Source: Ochrobactrum chromiisoli (GTDB lineage Bacteria; Pseudomonadota; Alphaproteobacteria; Rhizobiales; Rhizobiaceae). Taken from it: a stretch of DNA of 64,000 nucleotides. Below are positions 11,983-20,100 of this stretch, one piece after another; position 1 is the stretch's first letter, and each line of letters starts with the position of its first letter. A model generated the notes under the pieces. That model saw only the letters and a program-made list of their open reading frames with translations, was not told the DNA's origin and made no database searches. Both the position numbers and the translations under genes were made by a program. The stretch spans positions 159,110 through 223,109 of the forward strand of contig NZ_JAPHAV010000006.1 in the NCBI RefSeq assembly GCF_026241335.1, given 5' to 3'.

Positions 11983-12341
11983 GGTCCTTTCCCGGGATCA
12001 CGTCCCGCTATCCTGTGTTTTCTTTCGAATTCCGGCCAATTTCAGACGGCTGCCGATTTGACGGATTCGTTCAAACAGTTATCGGATATTAAGCTTAATG
12101 AACCGTTATGCTTTGCTCTGCCCAATCAAAAAACCGGAACTTATAGAAAAGTTTTGTTGCCCCGATTTCACGTGATTCAGGCATCCAAAACCGCGCTTCC
12201 GGCCTGCGGTCAATTCGTCCAATACCTAGATCGAACAATCACACTGATATGAAAACCGCTCAATGAACAGCAGTTGACGGCAAACCATACAAACGTTATT
12301 TATTGCAAATAATTCGCAATTGCATTTTGGAAACATGACGC
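11983..12341. other. divergent intergenic region between rsmH and mntH; no mraZ
   Basis: This gap separates the divergent rsmH (dcw operon) and mntH genes. I looked for a MraZ-like frame on both strands and found none; the reading frames present are short and have no MraZ motifs. It should hold the main promoter of the dcw operon on the minus strand and the mntH promoter on the plus strand, the latter with a Mur-like palindrome close to the mntH start. No clear -35/-10 pair could be assigned with confidence. Confidence 0.6.
12302..12321 (+). promoter_or_regulatory. putative Mur (Mn-responsive Fur-family) operator of mntH
   Basis: An imperfect palindrome, attgcaaataattcgcaat, ends 20 bases before the mntH start codon. 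It resembles the Fur/Mur box of alphaproteobacteria as I remember it (TTGCAAAT/ATTCGCAA halves). Placement over the probable transcription start would allow manganese-dependent repression. The match is by eye; a weight-matrix scan and footprinting would settle it. Confidence 0.6.
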
Positions 12342-13724
12342 ATGGCATTTAAGATGCCCCTTCGGGGAAGTACGCCTCCCGCTCCGCAAGACGTTACATT
12401 TGAAGGCTGGCGTCGGGAACGGGGCGAAGCCTCAATGTCGGATGTCCACCGGTCAGTCCGTGTCAACCGCTCCGGCTCGAAATTTCGCCGTGCCATGGCC
12501 TTTTTCGGGCCTGGCTACCTGGTTGCTGTCGGCTATATGGACCCCGGCAACTGGGCCACTTCGCTCGCGGGCGGATCACGCTTCGGCTACACGCTTTTGT
12601 CAGTCGTGCTGCTTTCAAATCTCATGGCCGTTCTGTTGCAAGCGCTGTGTACCCGGCTTGCGGTTGCTACGGGTCGTGATCTTGCGCAGGCCTGCCGCGA
12701 TGCCTATCCGCGTTTTCTCGCCTGGCCTTTGTGGTTTCTGGCAGAACTTGCCATCTGTGCCACAGACCTCGCCGAAGTGATCGGAACGGCAATCGGTCTT
12801 AATCTGCTTTTCGGTATTCCGCTGGAAATCGGTGTCATCCTGACTGCCGCCGACGTGCTTCTTGTACTCTATTTGCAGAACAAGGGCTTCCGCCGTGTCG
12901 AAGCACTGATCATCACCTTACTCGGTGTGATCGCTGTCTGCTTTCTGATCCAGATACTGATGGCACAGCCCCATTGGGGTGAGGTGATCCGCGGGTTTGC
13001 ACCAACCACGGAAATCATACGCAACCCGGATATGCTTTATATAGCATTGGGCATTATCGGTGCGACGGTCATGCCACATAACCTGTATCTGCATTCAGGC
13101 ATTATCCAAACCCGTGATTACGGTCACACCTTACCGGAAAAGCGGGAAGCCATTCGCTATGCGACACTCGATTCGACAATTGCACTGACCTTCGCTTTGC
13201 TGGTCAACGCATCGATCCTCATTCTTGCAGCGGCCAGCTTCAATGCGACCGGCAATACAGGCGTCGAGGATCTCGATAAGGCACACGCGTTGCTCAATCC
13301 GCTGCTCGGTTCAGCGCTTGCCCCGACGCTTTTCGCAATCGCATTGCTTTGTTGCGGGTTAAACTCGACCATCACCGCGACAATGGCTGGCCAGATCGTG
13401 ATGGAAGGCTTTATCGACATCAAGCTCAAACCATGGCTGCGCCGCGCCATCACCCGCTTTGTCGCCATCGTACCAGCAGCCATCGTCACCATTATGTATG
13501 GCTCCGAAGGAACGAGCGAACTTCTGATCCTGTCGCAGGTCGTGCTCAGCTTGCAATTGCCTTTTGCGGTCATCCCGCTGGTTATGTTCACGGCAGAAAA
13601 GAAAAAAATGGGGGCGCTCACAGCGCCACGCTGGGTGACCTTGCTTGCCGCAATCACAGCAGCCATCATCGTCGTGCTGAACATGAAACTGATCTACGAT
13701 TTCTTCACCGGAGCACCGATCTGA
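12342..13724 (+). CDS. mntH: Nramp-family Mn(II)/H+ symporter MntH
   Basis: Inner-membrane manganese importer of the Nramp family. The 460-residue product has about eleven hydrophobic spans. The metal-site motif of helix 1 reads [11 protein letters not shown] (Asp67, Asn70) and helix 6 carries [13 protein letters not shown]. The first 45 residues are a soluble tail ([18 protein letters not shown]...), longer than in Escherichia coli MntH; a start at the internal MSDVHRSVR is an alternative. The Mur-like palindrome upstream suggests repression by manganese. Orientation is opposite to the dcw operon, and it stands alone. Confidence 0.95.
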   Translation: MAFKMPLRGSTPPAPQDVTFEGWRRERGEASMSDVHRSVRVNRSGSKFRRAMAFFGPGYLVAVGYMDPGNWATSLAGGSRFGYTLLSVVLLSNLMAVLLQALCTRLAVATGRDLAQACRDAYPRFLAWPLWFLAELAICATDLAEVIGTAIGLNLLFGIPLEIGVILTAADVLLVLYLQNKGFRRVEALIITLLGVIAVCFLIQILMAQPHWGEVIRGFAPTTEIIRNPDMLYIALGIIGATVMPHNLYLHSGIIQTRDYGHTLPEKREAIRYATLDSTIALTFALLVNASILILAAASFNATGNTGVEDLDKAHALLNPLLGSALAPTLFAIALLCCGLNSTITATMAGQIVMEGFIDIKLKPWLRRAITRFVAIVPAAIVTIMYGSEGTSELLILSQVVLSLQLPFAVIPLVMFTAEKKKMGALTAPRWVTLLAAITAAIIVVLNMKLIYDFFTGAPI

Positions 13725-13764
13725 AATGGGAAGCGGCTTTCCAGCCCGGAAAGCCGCTGACTTT

Positions 13765-14514
13765 TTATTTGACGGCTGAATTGCCGCCATCAGCATAGAG
13801 TGCTGAACCAGTAACGAAACTTGACATCGGCCCCGCGAGAAATAACGCCGCCTGAGCAATTTCTTCGGGCTGCGCAATCCGCTTCATTGCATGCAGGCCT
13901 GCCGCCCATTCTTTCTGCGCATCGTTGCCTGCCATCGGCGTATCAACTCCGCCCGGCAAAAGCGCGTTGGCTCTGATGCCTTGGGACCCATAGTCTGCGG
14001 TGATGCCTTTCACCAATCCCATCAAGCCAGCCTTTGCAGCACCATAAAGTGCCATTCCTGGAATGCCGACACTGCTGCCGACAAAGGTTGATGTGAAAAT
14101 GATTGAACCGCCGCCAGACCTGAGCATTGACGGTATCTGCGATTTTGCATCGAGAAATGCCGATGTCAGATTACCGGCGATCACATTGTTCCAATCATCA
14201 AGGCTTGCCTCTGCCATCGGTGCGACGGGACCGACAGTGCCTGCATTATTAAAGGCAATATCAAGACGGCCGAACACGTTCTGCGCTACGGCTATGAGTT
14301 TTTCATGTGTTTCAGAATGAGAAGCGTCACCCGCCACATAATACGCTTCACCACCAAGCTCTTTGATAGTATGCGCTACCGCTTCAAGCCCTAACTTGTT
14401 ACGCGCATTCAAAACAACAGATGCCCCCTCAGACGCAAACAACATTGCCGCAGCACGCCCTATTCCTGATGATGCGCCAATAATGATTGCGACCTTATCT
14501 TTTAAACTCGACAT
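13765..14514 (-). CDS. SDR-family oxidoreductase
   Basis: Classical short-chain dehydrogenase/reductase of 249 residues, cytoplasmic and NAD(P)-dependent. The cofactor loop IIGASSGIGRA lies at residues 11-21, followed by NNAG near 89-92 and the catalytic Tyr157/Lys161 in LYGAAKAG with Ser142 upstream. The start MSSLKDKVAI is supported by a strong AGGAGG-type ribosome site a few bases upstream; a longer frame exists but lacks one. The substrate cannot be told from sequence. It converges on mntH and stands apart from other metabolic genes. Confidence 0.88.
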   Translation of the reverse strand: MSSLKDKVAIIIGASSGIGRAAAMLFASEGASVVLNARNKLGLEAVAHTIKELGGEAYYVAGDASHSETHEKLIAVAQNVFGRLDIAFNNAGTVGPVAPMAEASLDDWNNVIAGNLTSAFLDAKSQIPSMLRSGGGSIIFTSTFVGSSVGIPGMALYGAAKAGLMGLVKGITADYGSQGIRANALLPGGVDTPMAGNDAQKEWAAGLHAMKRIAQPEEIAQAALFLAGPMSSFVTGSALYADGGNSAVK

Positions 14515-14625
14515 AGAAACCTCCTTGATTGGGAGGCCCCGCAATAGATATGCAACACGCACACAACTATCCGTTTCCTGCGATCAAATAAAAATGTCGA
14601 TTAGCGGATACGGGGAAGAAAAAGT

Positions 14626-15050
14626 GTCAGTCGGTCTATAAGCCGGGTTTTGTATGGCCGGACTTGCGTCCAACGTGGCAGCCATTCATCTGGGACGGAT
14701 GTCGCCACCCGCCTCTTGCAACCCACCCGGACGGCAGATCCGGAAACTGATTGCCGATCCTTGCGGACCGGCGCGCCGTCCCTATTCGGTTTTGCTCCCA
14801 ATGGGGTTTACCGTGCCGCCTGTGTTGCCACCGGCGCGGTGGGCTCTTACCCCACCCTTTCACCCTTACCCCGTCATCCCTGCCGCTTTGACAAGCGATA
14901 CGGAAGACGGGGCGGTCTGCTTTCTGTGGCACTGTCCCTGGGGTCGCCCCCGCCGGGCGTTACCCGGCATCGTGTTTCCATGGAGCCCGGACTTTCCTCA
15001 CCTGCCGCCTTTCGGCATATGACAAGCGCGGCTGCCCGACCGACTGACGG
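14626..15050 (-). ncRNA. rnpB: RNase P RNA, bacterial type A
   Basis: The catalytic RNA that matures tRNA 5' ends. Read on the minus strand, the molecule opens with GTCAGTCGGTC and closes with GACCGACTGAC, a perfect 11-base P1 helix. The universal blocks are present: GAGGAAAGTCCGGGCTCC near the 5' end, GGGTAAGGGTGAAAGGGTG in the centre, and AACCCGGCTTATAGACCG at the 3' end. The length of about 425 bases fits alphaproteobacteria. Several open reading frames cross this interval on both strands but are artefacts. A T-rich stretch follows the 3' end. Confidence 0.95.
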
Positions 15051-15112
15051 CCGCGTATATAACACGTTCGGACTAGCTGGGAACCGTGTTTCGAAAAAAT
15101 CTGCACACAACA

Positions 15113-15146
15113 GAAAAGCCGGCAGCGAAACCGCTACCGGCTTTTC
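15113..15146 (-). terminator. intrinsic terminator after the SLT transglycosylase gene
   Basis: AAAAGCCGG and CCGGCTTTT form a nine-base stem with a 14-base loop, flanked by A/T runs on both sides. It lies 50 bases past the stop of the minus-strand transglycosylase gene and just upstream of rnpB. Confidence 0.8.
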
Positions 15147-15198
15147 GTTCACATCATCGACCTGAAACTCAACGCGGCCGACAAAGTAAATTTAATTA

Positions 15199-15873
15199 TT
15201 AGAGGCCAGCCATATAAGACTTAACCGAGCTGCAATATTTTGCAGAGGTCGGGTTCATGCGCTTGGCGCCATGACCGGCATTATACTTGAGGATCGTACC
15301 GCACGTCGTGCCGCCGCCAAGCTTCTGTGCCTGAGCGAGATATTTCATACCATACTGGATATTGGTCGATGGCTCATAAAGCCCCTTGGCAGAGCCGGAA
15401 TAACCCAAGCTGCGCGCCGTGGAGAGTTTAATCTGCATGAGGCCGATCTCGCCAGCCTTGCCACGAACATTTGGCTGAAAATTGCTTTCATGACGCACAA
15501 CGGCATGCGCAAGCGAGGACGGCACACCATAGGTCGCAGCATAACGATTGATAATCTGGGAATAAGGCTTGCCGGACTTCTCTAAAGACTGTGAAGCCGT
15601 ACCGTCTGCCTTGGAGCGCTTCGCGCCTTTAGCATTCGGCGCAGAACGCCTGGTAACCACGGAAGCCTTTTTGGCTGTCTGTCTTGGCTCTGCATTCGCG
15701 GAGCGCGATTTATTTTCTGCCTTATTGGCTTCAGCCATCTTGTTCTGTGCCCGAGCCTTCAGCAGGTCCGTCAGATTGGTTGGCTCATTAAGCGGAGCAC
15801 TCATCGCAGAATTAAGACCAAAAGAACTCACGGCGCCAATAAGGGCGCATACAACAACAAATTTTACTTTCAT
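15199..15873 (-). CDS. secreted SLT-type lytic transglycosylase
   Basis: Periplasmic enzyme predicted to cleave the MurNAc-GlcNAc bond of peptidoglycan with 1,6-anhydro product formation. The 224-residue precursor has a signal peptide (MKVKFVVVCALIGAVSSFG..., probable cleavage after SAMSA), a low-complexity Lys/Ala-rich linker to about residue 100, then an SLT domain: AVVRHESNF with catalytic Glu129, GEIGLMQIKLSTARSLGY, and a C-terminal LKYNAGHG. It has a single catalytic domain and a basic linker that might bind the sacculus. It stands alone between rnpB and the amidase gene. Confidence 0.88.
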   Translation of the reverse strand: MKVKFVVVCALIGAVSSFGLNSAMSAPLNEPTNLTDLLKARAQNKMAEANKAENKSRSANAEPRQTAKKASVVTRRSAPNAKGAKRSKADGTASQSLEKSGKPYSQIINRYAATYGVPSSLAHAVVRHESNFQPNVRGKAGEIGLMQIKLSTARSLGYSGSAKGLYEPSTNIQYGMKYLAQAQKLGGGTTCGTILKYNAGHGAKRMNPTSAKYCSSVKSYMAGL

Positions 15874-16206
15874 GACCTACCGTCTTGGATTGCTTATGGG
15901 CATTGCTGGTCTTGGGGGCAGCAGTGCCGTTTATTTATGATCCCGCTCACAAACTCTTGCCCGCTTATCAAAACTGGGCCCGCTCGTCACAGCCGGGAAT
16001 GGCAGCTCATTTGACGGGCAAATGCAGCCGAAGATTGGTTCGGGAAGTAAAATAGTCTTACAGGTTGTAATAAACCCTGTCACAATCCGTGATGCGCGCA
16101 GCAGTAGAAAACCACCACTACCCAAAGATGCATTCGCTCTAGTTTAATGAAATTGTTACAGAAATATGAAACTTAACCTGTGCCATAAGAGAACAGATCA
16201 AAGCTC
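15874..16206. other. intergenic region without a recognised gene
   Basis: About 330 bases between two minus-strand genes. It must hold the promoter and leader of the transglycosylase gene and the end of the amidase operon. I see only short frames without family features and no clear hairpin terminator. A 64-codon minus-strand frame is present but looks random. Confidence 0.5.
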
Positions 16207-17013
16207 TTAAGCGGTAACGTTTTGCAATGAAAAAATCAGCCTATAGAGGGTGTCGATCGTGGATACATCGGCCACGCCGTCCACATTCTGTGTTCGAAAA
16301 CGTCGTTGAAACGCCTTAATCACGGTCTCAGTAGCCTCATCAAACACACCATTGATCTCAATTTTGTAACCATACAGCGCTAGCATGGATTGCAAAGCCT
16401 CGACGGGTTGCCCCTGCTCGCCACGCGCGAGAAAACGTCCGCCACGAATGGCTGTCGGTTCAATGTGATGGGCTAGCCCTGCTTCATGCAGGCGCTTCCA
16501 TGGAAAATTGTGGCCAGGATCTGTCTTGCGTTCTGGCGCTATATCTGAGTGCGCGAGAACATGCTCGGGGCGAATGCCATAACGCTCGCAGATGCTTCGG
16601 CAAAGCTCAATGACGGCTTCAATCTGGCGATCGGCGAAGGGCGGGTAGTTTTCTAACTCACCCGGATTGACGATCTCAATGCCGATCGAAGCCGAATTAA
16701 TGTCGGTTTCGCCTTTCCAGAAACTTTTCCCTGCATGCCATGCGCGCGCCTTTTCAGAAACCATCTGCACTACGCGGCCATCCTCGTGGACAAGGTAATG
16801 GGCCGAGACTTCCCTCTCGGGCGACTTGAGAATATCAAGCGCCTCCTGAGCGGTCGCGAGGCCGGTATAATGCAGGATAAGATAGGTCGGCGTCTTGCCA
16901 TCCTTGCGGATACCAAAATTCGGCGATGCATCGACAGTCGCGGCTGGATAGTCGGGCTTTTCCAAAGCGAGTGCCGTCAGGAGTTCTTCTTCTGATGTAT
17001 CTGGGCTGCTCAT
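16207..17013 (-). CDS. N-acetylmuramoyl-L-alanine amidase with C-terminal peptidoglycan-binding domain (AmiD/AmpD type)
   Basis: Zinc amidase predicted to cut the bond between MurNAc and L-alanine. The amidase_2 domain spans about residues 40-175: His48 in LILHYTG, Glu113 in GIEIVN, His155 in HVLAHSD, and His168 in TDPGHNFPW are the expected zinc ligands and catalytic residues. A PG_binding_1 domain covers about 188-262 (LQSMLALYGYKI, FQRRFRTQNVDG). No signal peptide is visible, so it may act on cytoplasmic muropeptides like AmpD or be exported otherwise. The start overlaps the DjlA-like gene stop by four bases, making a two-gene operon. Confidence 0.9.
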   Translation of the reverse strand: MSSPDTSEEELLTALALEKPDYPAATVDASPNFGIRKDGKTPTYLILHYTGLATAQEALDILKSPEREVSAHYLVHEDGRVVQMVSEKARAWHAGKSFWKGETDINSASIGIEIVNPGELENYPPFADRQIEAVIELCRSICERYGIRPEHVLAHSDIAPERKTDPGHNFPWKRLHEAGLAHHIEPTAIRGGRFLARGEQGQPVEALQSMLALYGYKIEINGVFDEATETVIKAFQRRFRTQNVDGVADVSTIDTLYRLIFSLQNVTA

Positions 17014-17720
17014 GCGGCTTCCAACTGTTTTTCTACGCTTGCCCAGGCTGCATTGATGGCAGCAAGGCGTGTATTTGCAATCTTGATGAATTCAAGCGGA
17101 AGACCTTCCGCAACAAGCCGGTCAGGATGATGCTCTTTGACCAATGAACGATACCGCTTGCGCGCATCCTCAAACGAAACACCCCGCACCAGACCCAGTA
17201 TGGCGTAGGGGTCGCCCTCGCCTTGGTTGACATGGCGCAGAGCAATACGCTCGAAACCTTCCTCATCAAAGCCGAATATCTCGGCAACACTTGAGAGGAA
17301 CGCCATTTCTTTCTCATGCACATAACCGTCGGCCGTTGCGATATGGAACAGACCGTCGAGAATGTCTTCCAGCAAATGACAATTATCATCGCCTGCACGG
17401 CAAAGGCCAGCAAGCTGACGCGCGTAGCTCTCATAGCCTGCAACGTCCTGCTGTGCGAGATTATAGAGCCGGACCACATGAGCATGCTCTTCGGGTGGAA
17501 CAGAAAAAATATTCTGGAATGCCCGAAACTCGTCCTGGGTAACAACGCCATCAGCTTTCGCCATTTTGGCTGCAAGAGCGATCATCGCGATGGAAAAAGC
17601 AACACGCCTGCGCGTATCTGCATCCCCTTCAAAAACCGTTCGCACAGCCTCAATCACGCTTGAAATAGCGTTCAGCGTTAAGGAAGTGACAAACTCACCG
17701 ATGCGGCCCCAGATCGACAT
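17010..17720 (-). CDS. DjlA-like co-chaperone (TerB + DnaJ domains)
   Basis: The 236-residue protein has a TerB-like helical domain (residues ~40-160, with AAKMAKADGVVTQDEF and LFHIATADGYVHEKEM, acidic metal-site-like motifs) and a C-terminal J domain (170-232) with the DnaK-stimulating HPD at 199-201 in KEHHPDRL. This is the architecture of DjlA, though the first 20 residues (MSIWGRIGEFVTSLTLNAIS) are only moderately hydrophobic, so membrane anchoring is uncertain. It is translationally coupled to the amidase gene downstream, which hints at a chaperone role in envelope stress or amidase handling; this link is inferred. Confidence 0.88.
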   Translation of the reverse strand: MSIWGRIGEFVTSLTLNAISSVIEAVRTVFEGDADTRRRVAFSIAMIALAAKMAKADGVVTQDEFRAFQNIFSVPPEEHAHVVRLYNLAQQDVAGYESYARQLAGLCRAGDDNCHLLEDILDGLFHIATADGYVHEKEMAFLSSVAEIFGFDEEGFERIALRHVNQGEGDPYAILGLVRGVSFEDARKRYRSLVKEHHPDRLVAEGLPLEFIKIANTRLAAINAAWASVEKQLEAA

Positions 17721-17818
17721 GAATCGTTTCTATAGAATTCCGTAATGACTGGAAACAACAACCCGTTGCAAAACAGAAAAAACAATGAACTGGAAGAATA
17801 TAGGCTTGGCAGCGCCGA

Positions 17819-18253
17819 TTATTGCGCTGCCTGACGAGACTCAAACGACCGCTGAGCTGCGCTCGCTGCCGCTTCACCTGCGGCCTGCGCCTGTTGTTCG
17901 CTCTGGCCAACAGCCTTGGCTGCCGCTTCCGCATTCGCGCGCGCCCGGTCAATAGCGGCTTTCTGCTCTTCCGGCGTCATAACGCCGGAATTATCCTGCA
18001 AAGCCTTTAACAAGTTCGGGCCATCCTGCTCTGGCGCAGGTGCAGACGTTGTTTGCTCTTCCTGAGAAGGAACGGCAGCCTGCTCATCCTCCCCTTTGCC
18101 GCAAGCGGCAAGGGCAACCAGAACAATAGCGGAAATCAAAAACAAAAAATGGCGGCTCATAACAAAAGACATAACCGAAGAAAGCCGGCGTTTGAACATG
18201 GAAAACGCAGTTATACTGTCTTTATTATCAACCGCTGCGGAATTATCCATCAT
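17819..18253 (-). CDS. small putative lipoprotein, Ala/Gln/Glu-rich
   Basis: Not recognised as a named family. The 144-residue product has a hydrophobic segment (about residues 35-50) ending in LVALAAC, a plausible lipobox with Cys51, followed by an acidic, Ala/Gln/Ser-rich tail with a helix-prone repeat (AEAAAKAVGQSEQQAQAAGE). The start at MMDNSAAVD was chosen because AAGGAG lies six bases upstream of it; this gives an unusually long 34-residue tail before the hydrophobic part, and internal ATGs (MSRHFLFL) would give a more ordinary signal peptide. Role unknown. Confidence 0.7.
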   Translation of the reverse strand: MMDNSAAVDNKDSITAFSMFKRRLSSVMSFVMSRHFLFLISAIVLVALAACGKGEDEQAAVPSQEEQTTSAPAPEQDGPNLLKALQDNSGVMTPEEQKAAIDRARANAEAAAKAVGQSEQQAQAAGEAAASAAQRSFESRQAAQ

Positions 18254-18347
18254 CTTCGCTCCTTACGGGGCGAATGGCGGCCCGCCAACCGGACCGCCAT
18301 TCACTTATCAGCAAACAAAGCTGACGCAATATCAACTGAACTGCCCC

Positions 18348-18584
18348 TTAATTTGCAGGCGGCGTGCCGGTCGTACCTGGCGTTGCCGGCGCAGGAGCAG
18401 GTGTCGAAGGTGGGGTCGCCGGTGGGGTCGCAGGTGGAGTCATTGTGTCATTGTTAGCAGGCGCAGCTGGCGCTTCAGGCGAAGGCGATGCCGGTGCCTT
18501 GCTGGCATCGTTGGAATTGTCGCTGCATGCTGCAAGCCCCAAAAACGATACGGCAGCAACCGAAGCAATTAAAAACTTCTTCAT
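18348..18584 (-). CDS. small Pro/Ala-rich lipoprotein
   Basis: A 78-residue protein with a standard lipoprotein signal: MKKFLIASVAAVSFLGLAAC, lipobox LAAC with Cys20. The mature part is almost entirely Pro, Ala, Thr, Ser and Asn (TPPATPPATPPSTPAPAPAT), a spacer-like, probably unstructured chain. GGAAGGAT upstream can serve as ribosome site. It sits 94 bases upstream of the other small lipoprotein gene on the same strand, possibly in one transcript. No function can be assigned; an envelope surface or spacer role is a guess. Confidence 0.72.
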   Translation of the reverse strand: MKKFLIASVAAVSFLGLAACSDNSNDASKAPASPSPEAPAAPANNDTMTPPATPPATPPSTPAPAPATPGTTGTPPAN

Positions 18585-19048
18585 GATGGCTATCCTTCCC
18601 TAAAAAACAGCGTTGTGGGGACTGATCCAACGCGCATTGTTACTCGTGCCTGACCGGTTAACGGCCAATCACCCTATTAAGACATCGTCACATCACTTTT
18701 TCGTCCCCGGTGATGCTTGGCGACGCTCTCAACATCACAGGACAAAACGGCGAGTATGCGGAAAGGTTCTCTCAATTAGTCTTACTACTGGTAACAAACC
18801 GCCATAATAACAAAGTGGTAACCATATTTTTCCGTCGCGTGCCGATAACCCGAAAGGGTTCAACTTGAGCAGAAACACCGCAGCGGCCTCTCGGGGCGCG
18901 CTTTTAAAATAAGGGAACGGGAATTTCCCCCTCTCAATCGCCGCAACACAATCTATTTCCCGCAAGTTTTTGCGAGCATAACTGATGACGTTGATACACG
19001 GATCGCGTAACCGTTGTTAAAATTGATTCGCGACACCGGGATCCCTGT
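18585..19048. other. intergenic region between divergent lipoprotein genes
   Basis: About 460 bases between the Pro/Ala-rich lipoprotein gene (minus) and the GH25 gene (plus). It presumably holds both promoters. I see short random frames on the minus strand but no coding signal, no RNA gene that I recognise, and no strong inverted repeat. Confidence 0.5.
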
Positions 19049-19882
19049 ATGAACCGTATGGCCAACCGCAGCATTCTAGCCCTTGGCATGTTACTTCTGG
19101 CCGGCTGCACCACAGTCGACTACGATTTTGCCGATGTTAAAAAATCCGGCAGTTCGATGCAGCAAATGGCGCGCCCCACAGGTTCCATAAACGCGCCACG
19201 TTTTGATGATCGCAAGCCATTTGAATGGACTGGGCGCACTCCGTGGCATTATCCGATCCACGGTACGGATGTTTCCAAATATCAGGTCGATGTCGACTGG
19301 AATGCGGTGCGGCGCAGCGGCATTTCCTTTGCCTTTATCAAGGCAACAGAAGGTGGTGATCGCCTCGATGATCGTTTTGCTGAACACTGGAACGGCGCAA
19401 AACAGGCTGGCATTCCACGCAGTGCCTATCACTTCTATTATTTCTGCCGTCCAGCCATCGAACAGGCCCGTTGGTACATTCAGAATGTTCCGCGCGATCC
19501 CAACGCCTTACCCCCTGTCCTCGACATGGAATGGAATGCGCATTCCCCCACCTGTAAGCTGAGGCCGAACGAAGCCATCGTGCGCAAGGAAATGAAGATT
19601 TTCCTCAATGCCGTTGAAAAACATTACGGTAAGCGTCCCATCATCTACACGACCGTCGATTTCTTTGATGAGAATAATCTCAATCAGCTGCACGGTTATC
19701 CATTCTGGCTGCGCTCAACTGCGGGCCATCCAACGGAAAAATATGGGCCGCATCCGTGGACCTTCTGGCAATATACCGGCACCGGCACCATTCCGGGTAT
19801 CAAGGGTGATGCAGATATCAACGTGTTTGCGGGCAGCGCCAGCGCCTGGAAAAAGTGGCTGGAAAGCAACAAGGTCCGTTAA
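19049..19882 (+). CDS. GH25-family lysozyme (muramidase), putative lipoprotein
   Basis: Predicted N-acetylmuramidase. The 277-residue precursor has a lipoprotein signal (MNRMANRSILALGMLLLAGC, Cys20). The GH25 barrel covers about residues 70-270: HGTDVSKYQ carries Asp74, FAFIKATEGG follows, LDMEW holds the catalytic Asp159 and Glu161, and the WTFWQYT block near 235 closes the domain. Membrane anchoring would place it in the periplasm or outer membrane. It is one of four wall-cutting enzymes encoded within about 6 kb. Monocistronic as far as can be seen. Confidence 0.9.
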   Translation: MNRMANRSILALGMLLLAGCTTVDYDFADVKKSGSSMQQMARPTGSINAPRFDDRKPFEWTGRTPWHYPIHGTDVSKYQVDVDWNAVRRSGISFAFIKATEGGDRLDDRFAEHWNGAKQAGIPRSAYHFYYFCRPAIEQARWYIQNVPRDPNALPPVLDMEWNAHSPTCKLRPNEAIVRKEMKIFLNAVEKHYGKRPIIYTTVDFFDENNLNQLHGYPFWLRSTAGHPTEKYGPHPWTFWQYTGTGTIPGIKGDADINVFAGSASAWKKWLESNKVR

Positions 19883-19942
19883 CTCGGCATCAAATGAGAG
19901 CGCATACTAAGTTTCGCTTCATTTCCATGACGTGATGAGGCA

Positions 19943-20048
19943 CTAGAGCGGCGTGCGTTCGGTTGGACGCACAAAGGACGTTCTACATTATTGAGTTTAA
20001 GCGTAGAGCTTTCCAAAAACGATTTCGATTTTTGGGCCGATGCTTTAG
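19943..20048. repeat. dispersed intergenic palindromic repeat
   Basis: The gap between the GH25 and MltB-type genes is mostly occupied by two adjacent hairpin-like units: GTGCGT...ACGCAC enclosed by TAGA...TCTA, then a run of the form TTTCCAAAAACGATT followed by TCGATTTTTGGGCC. Similar units are, from memory, scattered in Brucella/Ochrobactrum genomes. No coding potential is seen. Confidence 0.55.
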
Positions 20049-20100
20049 ATTTTGGAAATAAATGGGGAAGTTCTTTCTCTTTTAATTGTGAGTTCTCTCG

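Noticed and set aside
14650..15165. Open frames over the RNase P RNA on both strands
   Set aside because: The interval is fully explained by rnpB with a perfect P1 helix; the frames have no family features.
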